Below, piece by piece: positions 37,604 through 45,473 of a stretch of 64,000 nt of DNA. Numbering within the stretch: the stretch's first letter is position 1; every line of letters starts with the position of its first letter. This DNA comes from Caulobacter sp. UNC279MFTsu5.1 (lineage in GTDB: Bacteria; Pseudomonadota; Alphaproteobacteria; Caulobacterales; Caulobacteraceae), in NCBI RefSeq assembly GCF_900114015.1, contig NZ_FORN01000029.1, positions 1-64,000 of the forward strand. Reading direction: 5' to 3'. The notes beneath the pieces are model-generated. The model saw nothing but the letters and a program-made list of their open reading frames with translations. It ran no database searches and was not told where the DNA came from. Position numbers and translations under genes: made by a program.

Positions 37604-40483
37604 ATGCGTCACTTGCTCCTCGCCGTCAGCCTGATCGTCGCCCTCGGCGCGGCGACGCCCTCGGTCCAGGCCCAGCCCGCCGTCGCCGTCCCGGCCGCGG
37701 GCGCCGAACGGTCGCGCGTCAATATTGACGCCGACTGGCGCTTCGCCCTGGGGCACGCCTCCGACCCCAGCCGCGATTTCGGCCACGGCACGGCGCCGTT
37801 CTTCTTCGCCAAGGCCGGCTATGGCGACGGACCGGCCAGCCCGAAGTTCGACGACCGCGCCTGGAGGCGGCTGGACCTTCCCCACGACTGGGCGGTCGAG
37901 GCGCCGTTCGATCCCAAGGCCTCGGGCAATCACGGCTCAAAGGCGGTCGGGCCGGGCTTCCCGGAGTCGAGCATCGGCTGGTACCGCAAGGCTTTGGCCA
38001 TCGCGCCGGAGGATTTGGGCAAGCGGATCGTGGTCGAGTTCGACGGCGTCTATCGCAACGCCACGGTCTGGTTCAACGGCCACTATATCGGCCGCGAGCC
38101 GAGCGGCTATTCCAGCTTCGCCTACGACCTGACTGACTATGTCGACTACGGCGGCCGTAACGTGCTGGCGGTGCGGGTCGACGCCTCGGTCGAGGAGGGC
38201 TGGTTCTACGAGGGCGCCGGGATCTACCGTCACGTCTGGCTGACCAAGACCGCGCCGCTGCACGTCGCCCGCTGGGGGACCTTCGTCAGCAGCACCGTGG
38301 GCGAGGGCGGCGCCGACCTGTCGATCAAGGCCAAGGTCCAGAACGAGGGGCCGGCCGCCGAGGCCGTCAGCATCGAGCACCAGGTCCTCGACGCCGAAGG
38401 CAAGGCGGTCCTGGCCAGCGTCGGCCCGGCGCGGAGCATCGCGGCCGACGCCACCGTCGAGGACGAGCGCCGGCTGAGCCTGCCGCACCCGCGGCTGTGG
38501 TCGATCAAGGATCCCTACCTCTATCGGCTGGTTACGGTCGTGCGCCGCGGCGGGACGGCGGTCGATCGCTATGAGACGTCGTTCGGCGTGCGCGAGGTGC
38601 GCTGGGATCCCGACACCGGGTTCTGGCTGAACGGCGAGAACGTCAAGCTCAAGGGCGTCAACCTCCACCAGGATCATGCCGGGGTCGGGGTCGCCCTGTC
38701 CGACGCCTTGGACGCTTGGCGGCTGCGCCGGCTGCAGACCATGGGCGTCAACGCCGTGCGCACCGCTCACGGCCCGCCTTCGCCCGCGCTGCTCGACATC
38801 GCCGATCGTCTGGGCGTCCTGATCATCGACGAACACCGGATGATGGGAACCTCGCCGGAGATCGCCGACCAGCTGACCCGGCTGGTGGAACGCGACCGCA
38901 ACCATCCCTCCGTCATCCTGTGGTCGGTCGGCAACGAGGAGTGGGCGCTGGAAGGTAACGCCCTGGGCGCGCGGCTGACGAAGCTCATGCAGGCCAAGGT
39001 CAAGGCGCTGGATCCCAGCCGCGCCGCCACCGTGGCCATTTCGGGGGGCGCGCCGCGGGGGAGTTCGTCCACGACGGAGGTGGTCGGCTTCAACTATCGC
39101 GCCCAGCACGATGTCGACGCCTATCATCGTCTGTTCCCCAAGACGCCCGCGCTGATGACCGAAGAGGGCTCGACCTTCGCCACGCGGGGCGTCTACATCT
39201 CCGATCCCGCGCGCCAGCACCTTGCCGCCTATGACCAGCCGCAGCGGCCACAGGGGTCCAGCAGCATCGAGCAGGGCTGGCGGGCCGTGGTCGAGCGGCC
39301 CTGGATGGCGGGCATGTTCGTCTGGACCGGCCTGGACTATCGCGGCGAGACCACGCCGTTCGGCTGGCCGGCCATCAGCTCGCAGTTCGGCATGCTCGAC
39401 ACCACCGGCGTCTTCAAGGACAGCGCCTACTATCTGCAAAGCTGGTGGACGGACGCGCCGATGGTCCACGTCGTCGGCCACTGGACCTGGTCGGGCCGGA
39501 CGGGCCAGACGATCCCGATCTGGGTCTATTCCAACGCCGACGAGGTTGAGCTGCTGCTGAACGGCAGGAGCCTGGGCCGCAAGGCCATGCCGCGCCAGGG
39601 CCACCTGGAATGGGAGGTCGCCTACGCCCCCGGCGCTCTGGTCGCCCGGGGCTTCAAGGGCGGCGCCGTGGTCGCCGAGGAACGGGTCACGACCACCGGT
39701 GAACCCAAGGCCCTGCGGCTGACCGCCTCGCCGGCGAGCGCCGGCGGCGCGTGGATCGCGCCGGTCGCGGTGAGCGCGGTGGACGCCAAGGGCCGGCGTG
39801 TCCCTACGGCGGACGAGGCGGTCACCTTCACGGTCGAACGCGGCGGGCGGATCGTCGGCGTCGGCAACGGCGACCCTTCCAGCCATGAGCCGGACCAGTT
39901 CGTCGAGCGCCGCGCCACCTGGCCGACCGCCGGCTGGCGGATGGCCGGCGTGACCTCCGCGCCCGAGGCCGGTCTGCCCGACCTCGCCGCCGCGGCCTGG
40001 CGCGACCCGTTCGCCTGGTATCCGCCGGGCAGCGAGCCGCCCCTGCCTGCGGCCTTCGTCGTCCGGGGCGCGGCGTCGGGCCTGCCGGTCGGGCCGGGCG
40101 GCCAATGGCGGGTCTTCGCGCCGCTGCTGACCGCCGACCAGCGCCTCTTCGTCAACGGGGAGGATCTCACCGCGCGCGCCGTCGCCGATGCGCAAGGGTG
40201 GAGCGTCGCCTTCACGCCTGCCGCGGATGGACGCGTCGAGGTCGCGATCCTGGTTCCCTCCAACACCCAGGCGGCGTTGCAGGCGCTGCAGGACCGCGGC
40301 CTGAACGGCTCCAACGTCGCCTTCGTGGCGCGCGTGGAACAGGCCGCGCCCTGGAGCCGCAGCCTGTTTAACGGCCACGCCCAGGTGCTGGTCGAGGCCG
40401 CGCCGGGCGCTCACGAGGTCGTCCTCACCGCCGCCGCGCCCGGTCTGGTCCCCGCACGCCTGATCCTGCAGGCCGGCCCATGA
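37604..40483 (+). CDS. secreted beta-galactosidase-type GH2 glycosidase
   Basis: A 959-residue GH2 enzyme with signal peptide (about 1-24, ending VQAQ). The order is sugar-binding domain (WRRLDLPHDWAVE), immunoglobulin-like domain, TIM barrel and extra C-terminal domains (DUF4982-like and a final beta-sandwich). The barrel has NLHQDHAG, the acid/base E445 in SVGNEEW and the nucleophile E520 in ALMTEEGS. The usual first barrel signature RTAHGPPSP is altered (most GH2 have RTSHYP). The substrate is likely a beta-galactoside, but beta-glucuronide or related sugars cannot be excluded. It starts 57 bases after the GH27 stop and ends the operon before a strong hairpin. Confidence 0.9.
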   Translation: MRHLLLAVSLIVALGAATPSVQAQPAVAVPAAGAERSRVNIDADWRFALGHASDPSRDFGHGTAPFFFAKAGYGDGPASPKFDDRAWRRLDLPHDWAVEAPFDPKASGNHGSKAVGPGFPESSIGWYRKALAIAPEDLGKRIVVEFDGVYRNATVWFNGHYIGREPSGYSSFAYDLTDYVDYGGRNVLAVRVDASVEEGWFYEGAGIYRHVWLTKTAPLHVARWGTFVSSTVGEGGADLSIKAKVQNEGPAAEAVSIEHQVLDAEGKAVLASVGPARSIAADATVEDERRLSLPHPRLWSIKDPYLYRLVTVVRRGGTAVDRYETSFGVREVRWDPDTGFWLNGENVKLKGVNLHQDHAGVGVALSDALDAWRLRRLQTMGVNAVRTAHGPPSPALLDIADRLGVLIIDEHRMMGTSPEIADQLTRLVERDRNHPSVILWSVGNEEWALEGNALGARLTKLMQAKVKALDPSRAATVAISGGAPRGSSSTTEVVGFNYRAQHDVDAYHRLFPKTPALMTEEGSTFATRGVYISDPARQHLAAYDQPQRPQGSSSIEQGWRAVVERPWMAGMFVWTGLDYRGETTPFGWPAISSQFGMLDTTGVFKDSAYYLQSWWTDAPMVHVVGHWTWSGRTGQTIPIWVYSNADEVELLLNGRSLGRKAMPRQGHLEWEVAYAPGALVARGFKGGAVVAEERVTTTGEPKALRLTASPASAGGAWIAPVAVSAVDAKGRRVPTADEAVTFTVERGGRIVGVGNGDPSSHEPDQFVERRATWPTAGWRMAGVTSAPEAGLPDLAAAAWRDPFAWYPPGSEPPLPAAFVVRGAASGLPVGPGGQWRVFAPLLTADQRLFVNGEDLTARAVADAQGWSVAFTPAADGRVEVAILVPSNTQAALQALQDRGLNGSNVAFVARVEQAAPWSRSLFNGHAQVLVEAAPGAHEVVLTAAAPGLVPARLILQAGP

Positions 40484-40535
40484 TCGCCAGCAAGGCCGGC
40501 CAGACTTAGGGGGCGTTAGCGAAACCATCGAGAGG

Positions 40536-40581
40536 GCGCCCGGCGTGAAGGCCTGTAACCCTCCAGCCGCCGGGCGCTTTC
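40536..40581. terminator. terminator hairpin after GH2 gene
   Basis: GCGCCCGGC pairs exactly with GCCGGGCGC nine for nine around about 24 bases, followed by TTTCG. It lies 53 bases after the GH2 stop. Confidence 0.6.
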
Positions 40582-40666
40582 GCCGGATCCTCCCAACAGC
40601 GCAGAACGACGAGCCAGCTCGCCGCGCCTTTAGCGCACAGCTGAATGTCCGTTTCCTACGGTGGGC

Positions 40667-41590
40667 TCAACCGATCGATGCTCTCAAGGCGTCGCTGGCG
40701 CCGCTGTGCCGCCGCGCGAAGTCGACAAAAGCCTTGAACGCAGCGGTCGGGTTGCGCCGACTCGGATAGTAGAGGCTCAAGGGGGACAGGGTGGGAGTCC
40801 AATCCTCGAGCACGCGCACGAGGCGACCTGCCTTGATGTCGTCTCGCACGTCAGACTCCATCGCCAGGGTGAGACCGACGGAAGCAAGGGCGGCCGCGCG
40901 GGCGAGGCTCGCTTCGTCCAGGGTGATGGCGCCCTCGACGTCGATAAGGACCGATTGTCCGTCCTTCTCGAACGGCCAGCGGTAGATCGCGCCATTGGGA
41001 AGCCGGACGCGCAGACAAGAATGCTCAGCGAGATCCTGGGGGACCATGGGCGTCCCGTGCGCTTTCAAATAGCTCGGCGTGCCCACAACGACATTGCGCC
41101 GTCCGCCTCCCAACGGGAGCGCGATCATGTCGGCCGGCACAAGGTCCGCGCTCCGGACGCCGAGGTCGAAGCCGCCCGCGACAATGTCCACCAGGCGACC
41201 CTCCGTGACGATGTCGATGTGGACCTGAGGGTGCGCGCGCAGGAACGGCAGGACGAGCCAGGAGAAAATTTCCCGCGCCGCCGTCGGAAAGGCGTTGATG
41301 CGCAGCGTGCCCGAAGGCGTGGCCTGTTGAGAGCGCGCCACCTCCATCGCCTCATGTATGTCCCGAACGGCGGGCGCGACTTGCGCGACGAACTGCTGGC
41401 CTGCCTCAGTCAGGGACACGCTTCGCGTCGTCCGGTTGAAGAGCCGTACGCCGAGTGTGCGCTCCAGCTTTGCGACCGCATTGCTGAGGGCGGTCGTTGA
41501 AACCCCGAGTTCAAGCGCAGCCGTGCGAAACTTGCCCTGGCGGGCGACCATGAGAACGGCGTCCAATTCCGTCAGACCGTCCAACGCCAT
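40667..41590 (-). CDS. LysR-family transcription regulator
   Basis: A 307-residue LysR regulator. The N-terminal winged HTH runs [20 protein letters not shown] then [18 protein letters not shown], followed by the linker and an effector domain with [20 protein letters not shown]. The pattern [15 protein letters not shown] is typical of the CrgA-like group. The ATG at 41590 has AGGACA close upstream; a longer frame extends into the divergent gene. It is divergent from an NTF2-like/SDR pair and probably controls them. Confidence 0.88.
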   Translation of the reverse strand: MALDGLTELDAVLMVARQGKFRTAALELGVSTTALSNAVAKLERTLGVRLFNRTTRSVSLTEAGQQFVAQVAPAVRDIHEAMEVARSQQATPSGTLRINAFPTAAREIFSWLVLPFLRAHPQVHIDIVTEGRLVDIVAGGFDLGVRSADLVPADMIALPLGGGRRNVVVGTPSYLKAHGTPMVPQDLAEHSCLRVRLPNGAIYRWPFEKDGQSVLIDVEGAITLDEASLARAAALASVGLTLAMESDVRDDIKAGRLVRVLEDWTPTLSPLSLYYPSRRNPTAAFKAFVDFARRHSGASDALRASIG

Positions 41591-41655
41591 TGTCCTGGAT
41601 TTCGTGATGAAGCATCCCGGATTGTCCTGATTATCACGCGACTGTCCATCACTAC

Positions 41656-41668
41656 CTTGGTTGCCAAG
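41656..41668. promoter_or_regulatory. small palindrome in LysR divergent promoter
   Basis: CTTGG-TTG-CCAAG is an exact five-base palindrome in the 127-base gap between the LysR gene and its divergent neighbour. It may be part of a LysR binding site, but it is short. Confidence 0.3.
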
Positions 41669-41717
41669 CGCACTGGCGGCCATCCCGGCCGCGACCGCAG
41701 CAAGCAGGACAGAAGCG

Positions 41718-42047
41718 ATGTCGCTCGAACTTCCAGCCCCCATCGCCGCGTATGTGGCCGCCAACGCCCGCCTCGATGTGGCCGCCATGCTTGAGCCCTT
41801 CGCGTCCGACGCCCTCCTCACCGACAACGGTCGCGCCATTCGGGGGCGCTCCGAACTCAGACAGCTGTTCGAAGAGGAAGTCGTCGCCGTAAAGGCGATC
41901 TTCACGCCGGACACCGTCCGCCATGAGGGCGGTCAGGTCGTCGTCGAGGGCCCCGCCCACGGCGACTTCAAGGGCAGCCCGATCCGCTTCACCTATCGCT
42001 TCACGCTCCAAAACGACGCGATCAAAGCTCTGGAGATCACGGCATGA
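41718..42047 (+). CDS. NTF2-like (SnoaL) family protein
   Basis: A 109-residue protein of the nuclear-transport-factor-2 fold: [38 protein letters not shown] and [19 protein letters not shown]. These small cone-shaped proteins act as isomerases, hydrolases or binding proteins. The ATG at 41718 has AGGAC seven bases upstream. It overlaps the next gene by four bases, so it is translated with the SDR. The substrate is unknown. Confidence 0.8.
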   Translation: MSLELPAPIAAYVAANARLDVAAMLEPFASDALLTDNGRAIRGRSELRQLFEEEVVAVKAIFTPDTVRHEGGQVVVEGPAHGDFKGSPIRFTYRFTLQNDAIKALEITA

Positions 42048-42832
42048 CCGTCAAGGCTGATCCGACCGAGTTCGCGGGAAAGCGCGTGCTCATCAGCGGC
42101 GGCACCAAGGGTTTGGGGCGCGCCACCGTCGACCGCTTCCTGGCCGGCGGCGCCCGAGTAGTCACCGCCGCCCGCGGAGACCTGGAGCCGATCGACGGCG
42201 TCGAGTTCGTCCAGGCGGACCTGACGACGGCGAAGGGCGGGGAAGCGCTGGCCAAGGCCGCGCTCGAGCGCCTGGGCGGCGTCGACATCCTCGCCCACGT
42301 GATCGGCGGTTCTTCTTCGCCGGGCGGCGGCTTCGTCGCCCTGACCGACGATCAGTGGCTCGCCGAACTGAACCTGAACCTTCTGGCCACCGTTCGCCTC
42401 GATCGTCTCCTAGTCCCGCAGATGATCGAGCGAGGCGCTGGCGCGGTAGTGCACGTCGCGTCCATCCAGTCGGTCCTGCCGCTCCCCGAGGCGACCACGG
42501 CCTACGCCGCCGCCAAGGCCGCGCTCAGGACCTACAGCAAATCCATCTCCAAGGAGCTTGGGCCGAAGGGGGTGCGGGTCAACGTCGTCTCCCCCGGCTG
42601 GATCATGACCGAGTCCTCCGGACACCTGCTCGAGCGAATTCAGGCCGCCAATGGCGGCACGATCGAGGAGGCGCGGCAAGTCGTCCTCGATAGCCTGGGC
42701 GGCATACCGATCGGGCGTCCGGCTGACCCTCATGAGGTCGCCGACCTCATCGCCTACCTGGCCTCGGATCGCGCCGCCGCCATCCACGGGGCCGAATTTG
42801 TCATCGACGGCGGGACCGTACCGACCGTCTGA
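42044..42832 (+). CDS. SDR-family oxidoreductase
   Basis: A 262-residue short-chain dehydrogenase. The cofactor loop SGGTKGLG is at 18-25, the serine in HVASIQS, and the catalytic pair in YAAAK. The structural NNAG motif is replaced by HVIGGSS, as in some SDR subgroups. The C-terminus GAEFVIDGGTVPTV is typical. It overlaps the NTF2-like gene (ATGA), and the pair is divergent from a LysR regulator that likely controls them. Confidence 0.87.
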   Translation: MTVKADPTEFAGKRVLISGGTKGLGRATVDRFLAGGARVVTAARGDLEPIDGVEFVQADLTTAKGGEALAKAALERLGGVDILAHVIGGSSSPGGGFVALTDDQWLAELNLNLLATVRLDRLLVPQMIERGAGAVVHVASIQSVLPLPEATTAYAAAKAALRTYSKSISKELGPKGVRVNVVSPGWIMTESSGHLLERIQAANGGTIEEARQVVLDSLGGIPIGRPADPHEVADLIAYLASDRAAAIHGAEFVIDGGTVPTV

Positions 42833-43144
42833 TGGATCGGGTTGCTCATGCCCGCTTCCGGGCGGGGCGTGGAGCAACGATGGAGCATCACGACCGCGGC
42901 TTGCGCTCCAGCACGTCCATGGCGCGTTTTCAACCGCCCGTCGGTGACGCGCAGCTTGATCTCGTCCGACACCAGGGACGCCAGGTTGGTGAGCGGCGGC
43001 GCCGGGCAAGTCTTGAAAGACCGCGGCCCTAGGTCTTGAGGCCACGCCCGCGCTGGCCAGAAGCGGCCGCGTTCACGGCAGCAGCCGCCGGCGCGCTTGG
43101 CGCGCCGGCGGCTGGCCCTCGGGCGTGTGTGGGCGGTCCTGGCC
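42833..43144. other. gap with terminator hairpin, no gene seen
   Basis: A 312-base convergent gap. Short arginine-rich frames on both strands show no family pattern. One minus-strand stretch around 42900-43000 reads SLVSDEIKLRVTDGRLKTRH and may be a gene remnant, but it cannot be assigned. The hairpin at 43082-43114 belongs to the following gene. Confidence 0.4.
43082..43114 (-). terminator. perfect 15-bp hairpin after alpha/beta hydrolase
   Basis: CAGCCGCCGGCGCGC and GCGCGCCGGCGGCTG pair without mismatch around TTG, 31 bases beyond the stop of the minus-strand hydrolase. There is no U-run, but its stability suggests a terminator or mRNA end. Confidence 0.6.
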
Positions 43145-43939
43145 TTACTTCGCCTTGGTCGCGGCGGTCTTGGCGGCCCTGTCGATCACCTCGGCCACCG
43201 CTTCGGGACGGCTGAGGAAGACGACGTGGCTGCCCTTCACCTCGACGGTCTCGGCGCCGATGCGGGTGGCGGTCTTGCGCAGCAGCTTGGGATCGATGGC
43301 GCCGTCCTCGGTGGCCACGACGAACCAGCTGGGCTTCACGCGCCAGGCGGCCTTGGTGACCTTGTCGCCGAAGGCCGACATGGCGATCGGCACCTGCGAG
43401 TCGCGCATGAAGGCGGCGTCGGCGTCGTTGATGTCGGCGGCGAAGCCGGCCTTGAACTTGGCGAGGTTGACGAAGCCGAAGCCGTCCGATTGCGGCTCGA
43501 TCACGAAGCCGGGAGGGGCGGGGATCTCGGCGAACTGGTCGCCGGTGGACTCGCCGGTGTCGGGCGCCAAGGCGGCGACATAGACCAGGCCCGCGACCTT
43601 GGGGTCGTTGCCGGCCTCGGTGATGACCGTGCCGCCGTACGAGTGGCCGACCAGGATGGCGGGGCCGTCCTGGCGAGCCAGCACGCGACGCGTGGCGGCG
43701 ACGTCGTCCGCCAGCGAGGTCAGCGGGTTCTGGACGATGCTGACCTTGTAGCCCTGGGCGGTCAGCCGGTCATAGACCCCGCGCCAGCCCGAGCCGTCGG
43801 CGAAGGCGCCGTGCACCAGGACGACGTTGCGGACGGCCGGAGCTTGCGCGCCGTGGGTGGCGTCGGGCTGGGCGTGGGCGGCGCCGGCCAGGCCCGTCAG
43901 GGCGGCGGCGATGAGGATGTTGCGAGCTTGGCGGACCAT
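43145..43939 (-). CDS. exported alpha/beta hydrolase
   Basis: A 264-residue alpha/beta hydrolase with signal peptide (about 1-23, NILIAAALTGLAGAAHAQ). The oxyanion segment VVLVHGAFADGSGW precedes nucleophile S100 in LVGHSYGG; a late aspartate in ATEDGAID and histidine in VKGSHVVFLS complete the triad. It resembles the salicylate-esterase-like MhpC/EstC group. It is divergent from an OhrR-type regulator, with repeated operators between, so induction by organic peroxides is likely. Confidence 0.87.
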   Translation of the reverse strand: MVRQARNILIAAALTGLAGAAHAQPDATHGAQAPAVRNVVLVHGAFADGSGWRGVYDRLTAQGYKVSIVQNPLTSLADDVAATRRVLARQDGPAILVGHSYGGTVITEAGNDPKVAGLVYVAALAPDTGESTGDQFAEIPAPPGFVIEPQSDGFGFVNLAKFKAGFAADINDADAAFMRDSQVPIAMSAFGDKVTKAAWRVKPSWFVVATEDGAIDPKLLRKTATRIGAETVEVKGSHVVFLSRPEAVAEVIDRAAKTAATKAK

Positions 43940-43975
43940 GGTGGTTCTCCCTGGATTTAATCGGCTGGATTTGTG

Positions 43976-44059
43976 AGTTATTGCGATAAAAGTTATTGCG
44001 ATAAATGTTGTTTAGAGGTGGTCCGCGCGGCTGTCCAGGGAAAAGTTATCGCGATAGCT
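43976..44059. promoter_or_regulatory. repeated MarR/OhrR operators
   Basis: Two tandem copies of AGTTATTGCGATAAA stand at 43976-43990 and 43991-44005. A third, more symmetric copy AGTTATCGCGATAGCT is at 44044-44059, whose core TATCGCGATA is an exact palindrome. They lie between the hydrolase start and the MarR start and should be that protein's binding sites for both promoters. Confidence 0.72.
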
Positions 44060-44099
44060 ATTTTTCCGATTGGGCCTATATGAGGGGGAGGAGACCGCC

Positions 44100-44588
44100 A
44101 TGAACCACAGCGCCCCGCCGCCCCTGGACGACCAGCTCTGCTACGCCATCTATTCGGCGGGCATCGCCATTCAGCGCACCTACAAGCCCTGGCTCGACGC
44201 GTTGGGCCTGACCTATCCCCAGTATCTGGTCCTCAACCTTCTATGGGCCGAGGACGGGCAACTGGTCGGGCGGCTTGCCGAACGGCTGGCGCTTGAATCC
44301 AGCACCCTGACGCCCTTGCTCCAACGCCTCGAGGCGGCAGGCCTGGTGAATCGGACTCGCGACCCCGCAAACGCCCGCCAGGTCATTGTCGCCCTGACGG
44401 ACGCCGGGCGGGCCATGCAACAGAAGGCGGGATGTCTGGGCGCGGCCTTACTCGAAGCTTCGGGCCAGTCGCCCGAGGCCCTGAACGCGCTTAACGACAA
44501 GGTCCGGACGCTGCGCAACGATATCTACAGTGCTATCGGCGGATGGGGACCGGGCGCCCCCGCCCCCGAAGCCGACCAGCAATCGTAA
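44100..44588 (+). CDS. OhrR-type MarR-family peroxide regulator
   Basis: A 162-residue winged-helix MarR protein. The N-terminal LDDQLCYAIYSAG places C14 at the peroxide-sensing cysteine of OhrR, and KAGCLG supplies a second cysteine (C112) that could form a disulphide on oxidation. The winged helix includes LAERLALESSTLTPLLQRLE. The ATG at 44100 has GGAGGAG seven bases upstream. OhrR normally controls an ohr peroxidase gene; here the divergent partner is an exported alpha/beta hydrolase. Autoregulation through the repeats at 43976-44059 is inferred. Confidence 0.82.
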   Translation: MNHSAPPPLDDQLCYAIYSAGIAIQRTYKPWLDALGLTYPQYLVLNLLWAEDGQLVGRLAERLALESSTLTPLLQRLEAAGLVNRTRDPANARQVIVALTDAGRAMQQKAGCLGAALLEASGQSPEALNALNDKVRTLRNDIYSAIGGWGPGAPAPEADQQS

Positions 44589-44958
44589 GGCCGCGGATCC
44601 GTTAAGCCCACCGCGCGACGGGCGTTGGACAGTTCCTTCGACCGCCGTTAGCCTTCGCCACGTCATGAGAAGCGGCCAAATGCAGAGCCCCTACGAAACC
44701 AGCATGCAACTGGATTGCCGCCGATAGCAGACGCTGACGGGCTTTCAGCGTCACTCGATCTAGGAGTTTCGCGTCGGCCTCCCGCGCTTGACCACGCGCC
44801 CGGTTCATTCTGCAAGGCCACGCGCAGAGAGCTCCATCAGCCTGCGGCGCAGCGATCGAGACCGGCGTGGTTGATGGCTCCTGGCGCACGACCGACGACT
44901 CCGGTCCCGCCCGTGGACACACTGGGTGAGCCATGATCCCGATATTTCACCCGCCAAC
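44589..44958. other. gap after OhrR gene, nothing recognised
   Basis: A 370-base stretch between convergent genes. Both strands have short frames without domain patterns, and no repeat or strong hairpin was seen. Confidence 0.4.
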
Positions 44959-45402
44959 TCATCCGCTACGCCGGCCGGCCGGCGCCGACGCACCCCGGGC
45001 GTGACCGAGCCGTTGGCCCAGACCGATGCTCCTGGCCTTGGCGGAACGAAGGTCCGAGAATGACTTGGCGCAAACCGGGTAGTCGTCCGGCAGCCCCCAC
45101 TTGGCCTTGTATTCGGCGACCGTCAGGCCGTAGCGGGTCAGATGGCGCTTGAGCGTTCGATAACGCTTGCCATCTTCGAAGCTGGTGATCGCGTCGTCGG
45201 TCACGCTGGCGCGGATCTGTTCGGGGGTTGGCTTGCTGAGCCGAGAATCTCCAGAGGGCGCGCGGGCAAGCATCGCCTCTAGAGCTGCGTAGGACTCGAC
45301 CATCAGGGCCGGAAGCTCGGCCGGCGGTACGACGTTGCGGCTGAGATAGGCGCACAGGATTTCGGAGGTCAGGGTCGCGGCGAGTTCTTGGGCTTTGGTC
45401 AT
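44959..45402 (-). CDS. MucR/Ros-family regulator lacking the zinc cysteine
   Basis: A 147-residue protein of the Ros/MucR family, zinc-finger DNA-binding regulators of envelope and cell-cycle genes. The family core is clear: FEDGKRYRTLKRHL then YGLTVAEYKAKWGLPDDYP, with a N-terminal helix region. In MucR the motif reads cysteine-LEDGK; here S74 (ITSFEDG) replaces that cysteine. The zinc site is thus altered. It might bind DNA without zinc, as some Mesorhizobium homologues do, or be inactive. The start is placed by homology; the ribosome site is weak. Confidence 0.8.
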   Translation of the reverse strand: MTKAQELAATLTSEILCAYLSRNVVPPAELPALMVESYAALEAMLARAPSGDSRLSKPTPEQIRASVTDDAITSFEDGKRYRTLKRHLTRYGLTVAEYKAKWGLPDDYPVCAKSFSDLRSAKARSIGLGQRLGHARGASAPAGRRSG

Positions 45403-45473
45403 CGGTGTTCCAGCGCATGTCGAAGTTGTCGAACGCGGCCGGCGGGGGATTCGTGGCTCCGCCGGCCGCGTTC

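Noticed and set aside
37937-40528. 863-codon open frame on the minus strand across the GH2 gene
   Set aside because: No recognisable domain and arginine/glycine-rich composition. The plus-strand frame has intact GH2 catalytic motifs.
42754-42972. minus-strand frame with SLVSDEIKLRVTDGRLKTRH
   Set aside because: It looks slightly protein-like but is too short and matches no family by eye. It is kept only as a remark in the gap entry.
43097-43960. 287-codon plus-strand frame opposite the alpha/beta hydrolase
   Set aside because: Glycine/valine/aspartate-rich shadow. The minus-strand frame has a signal peptide and GHSYGG.
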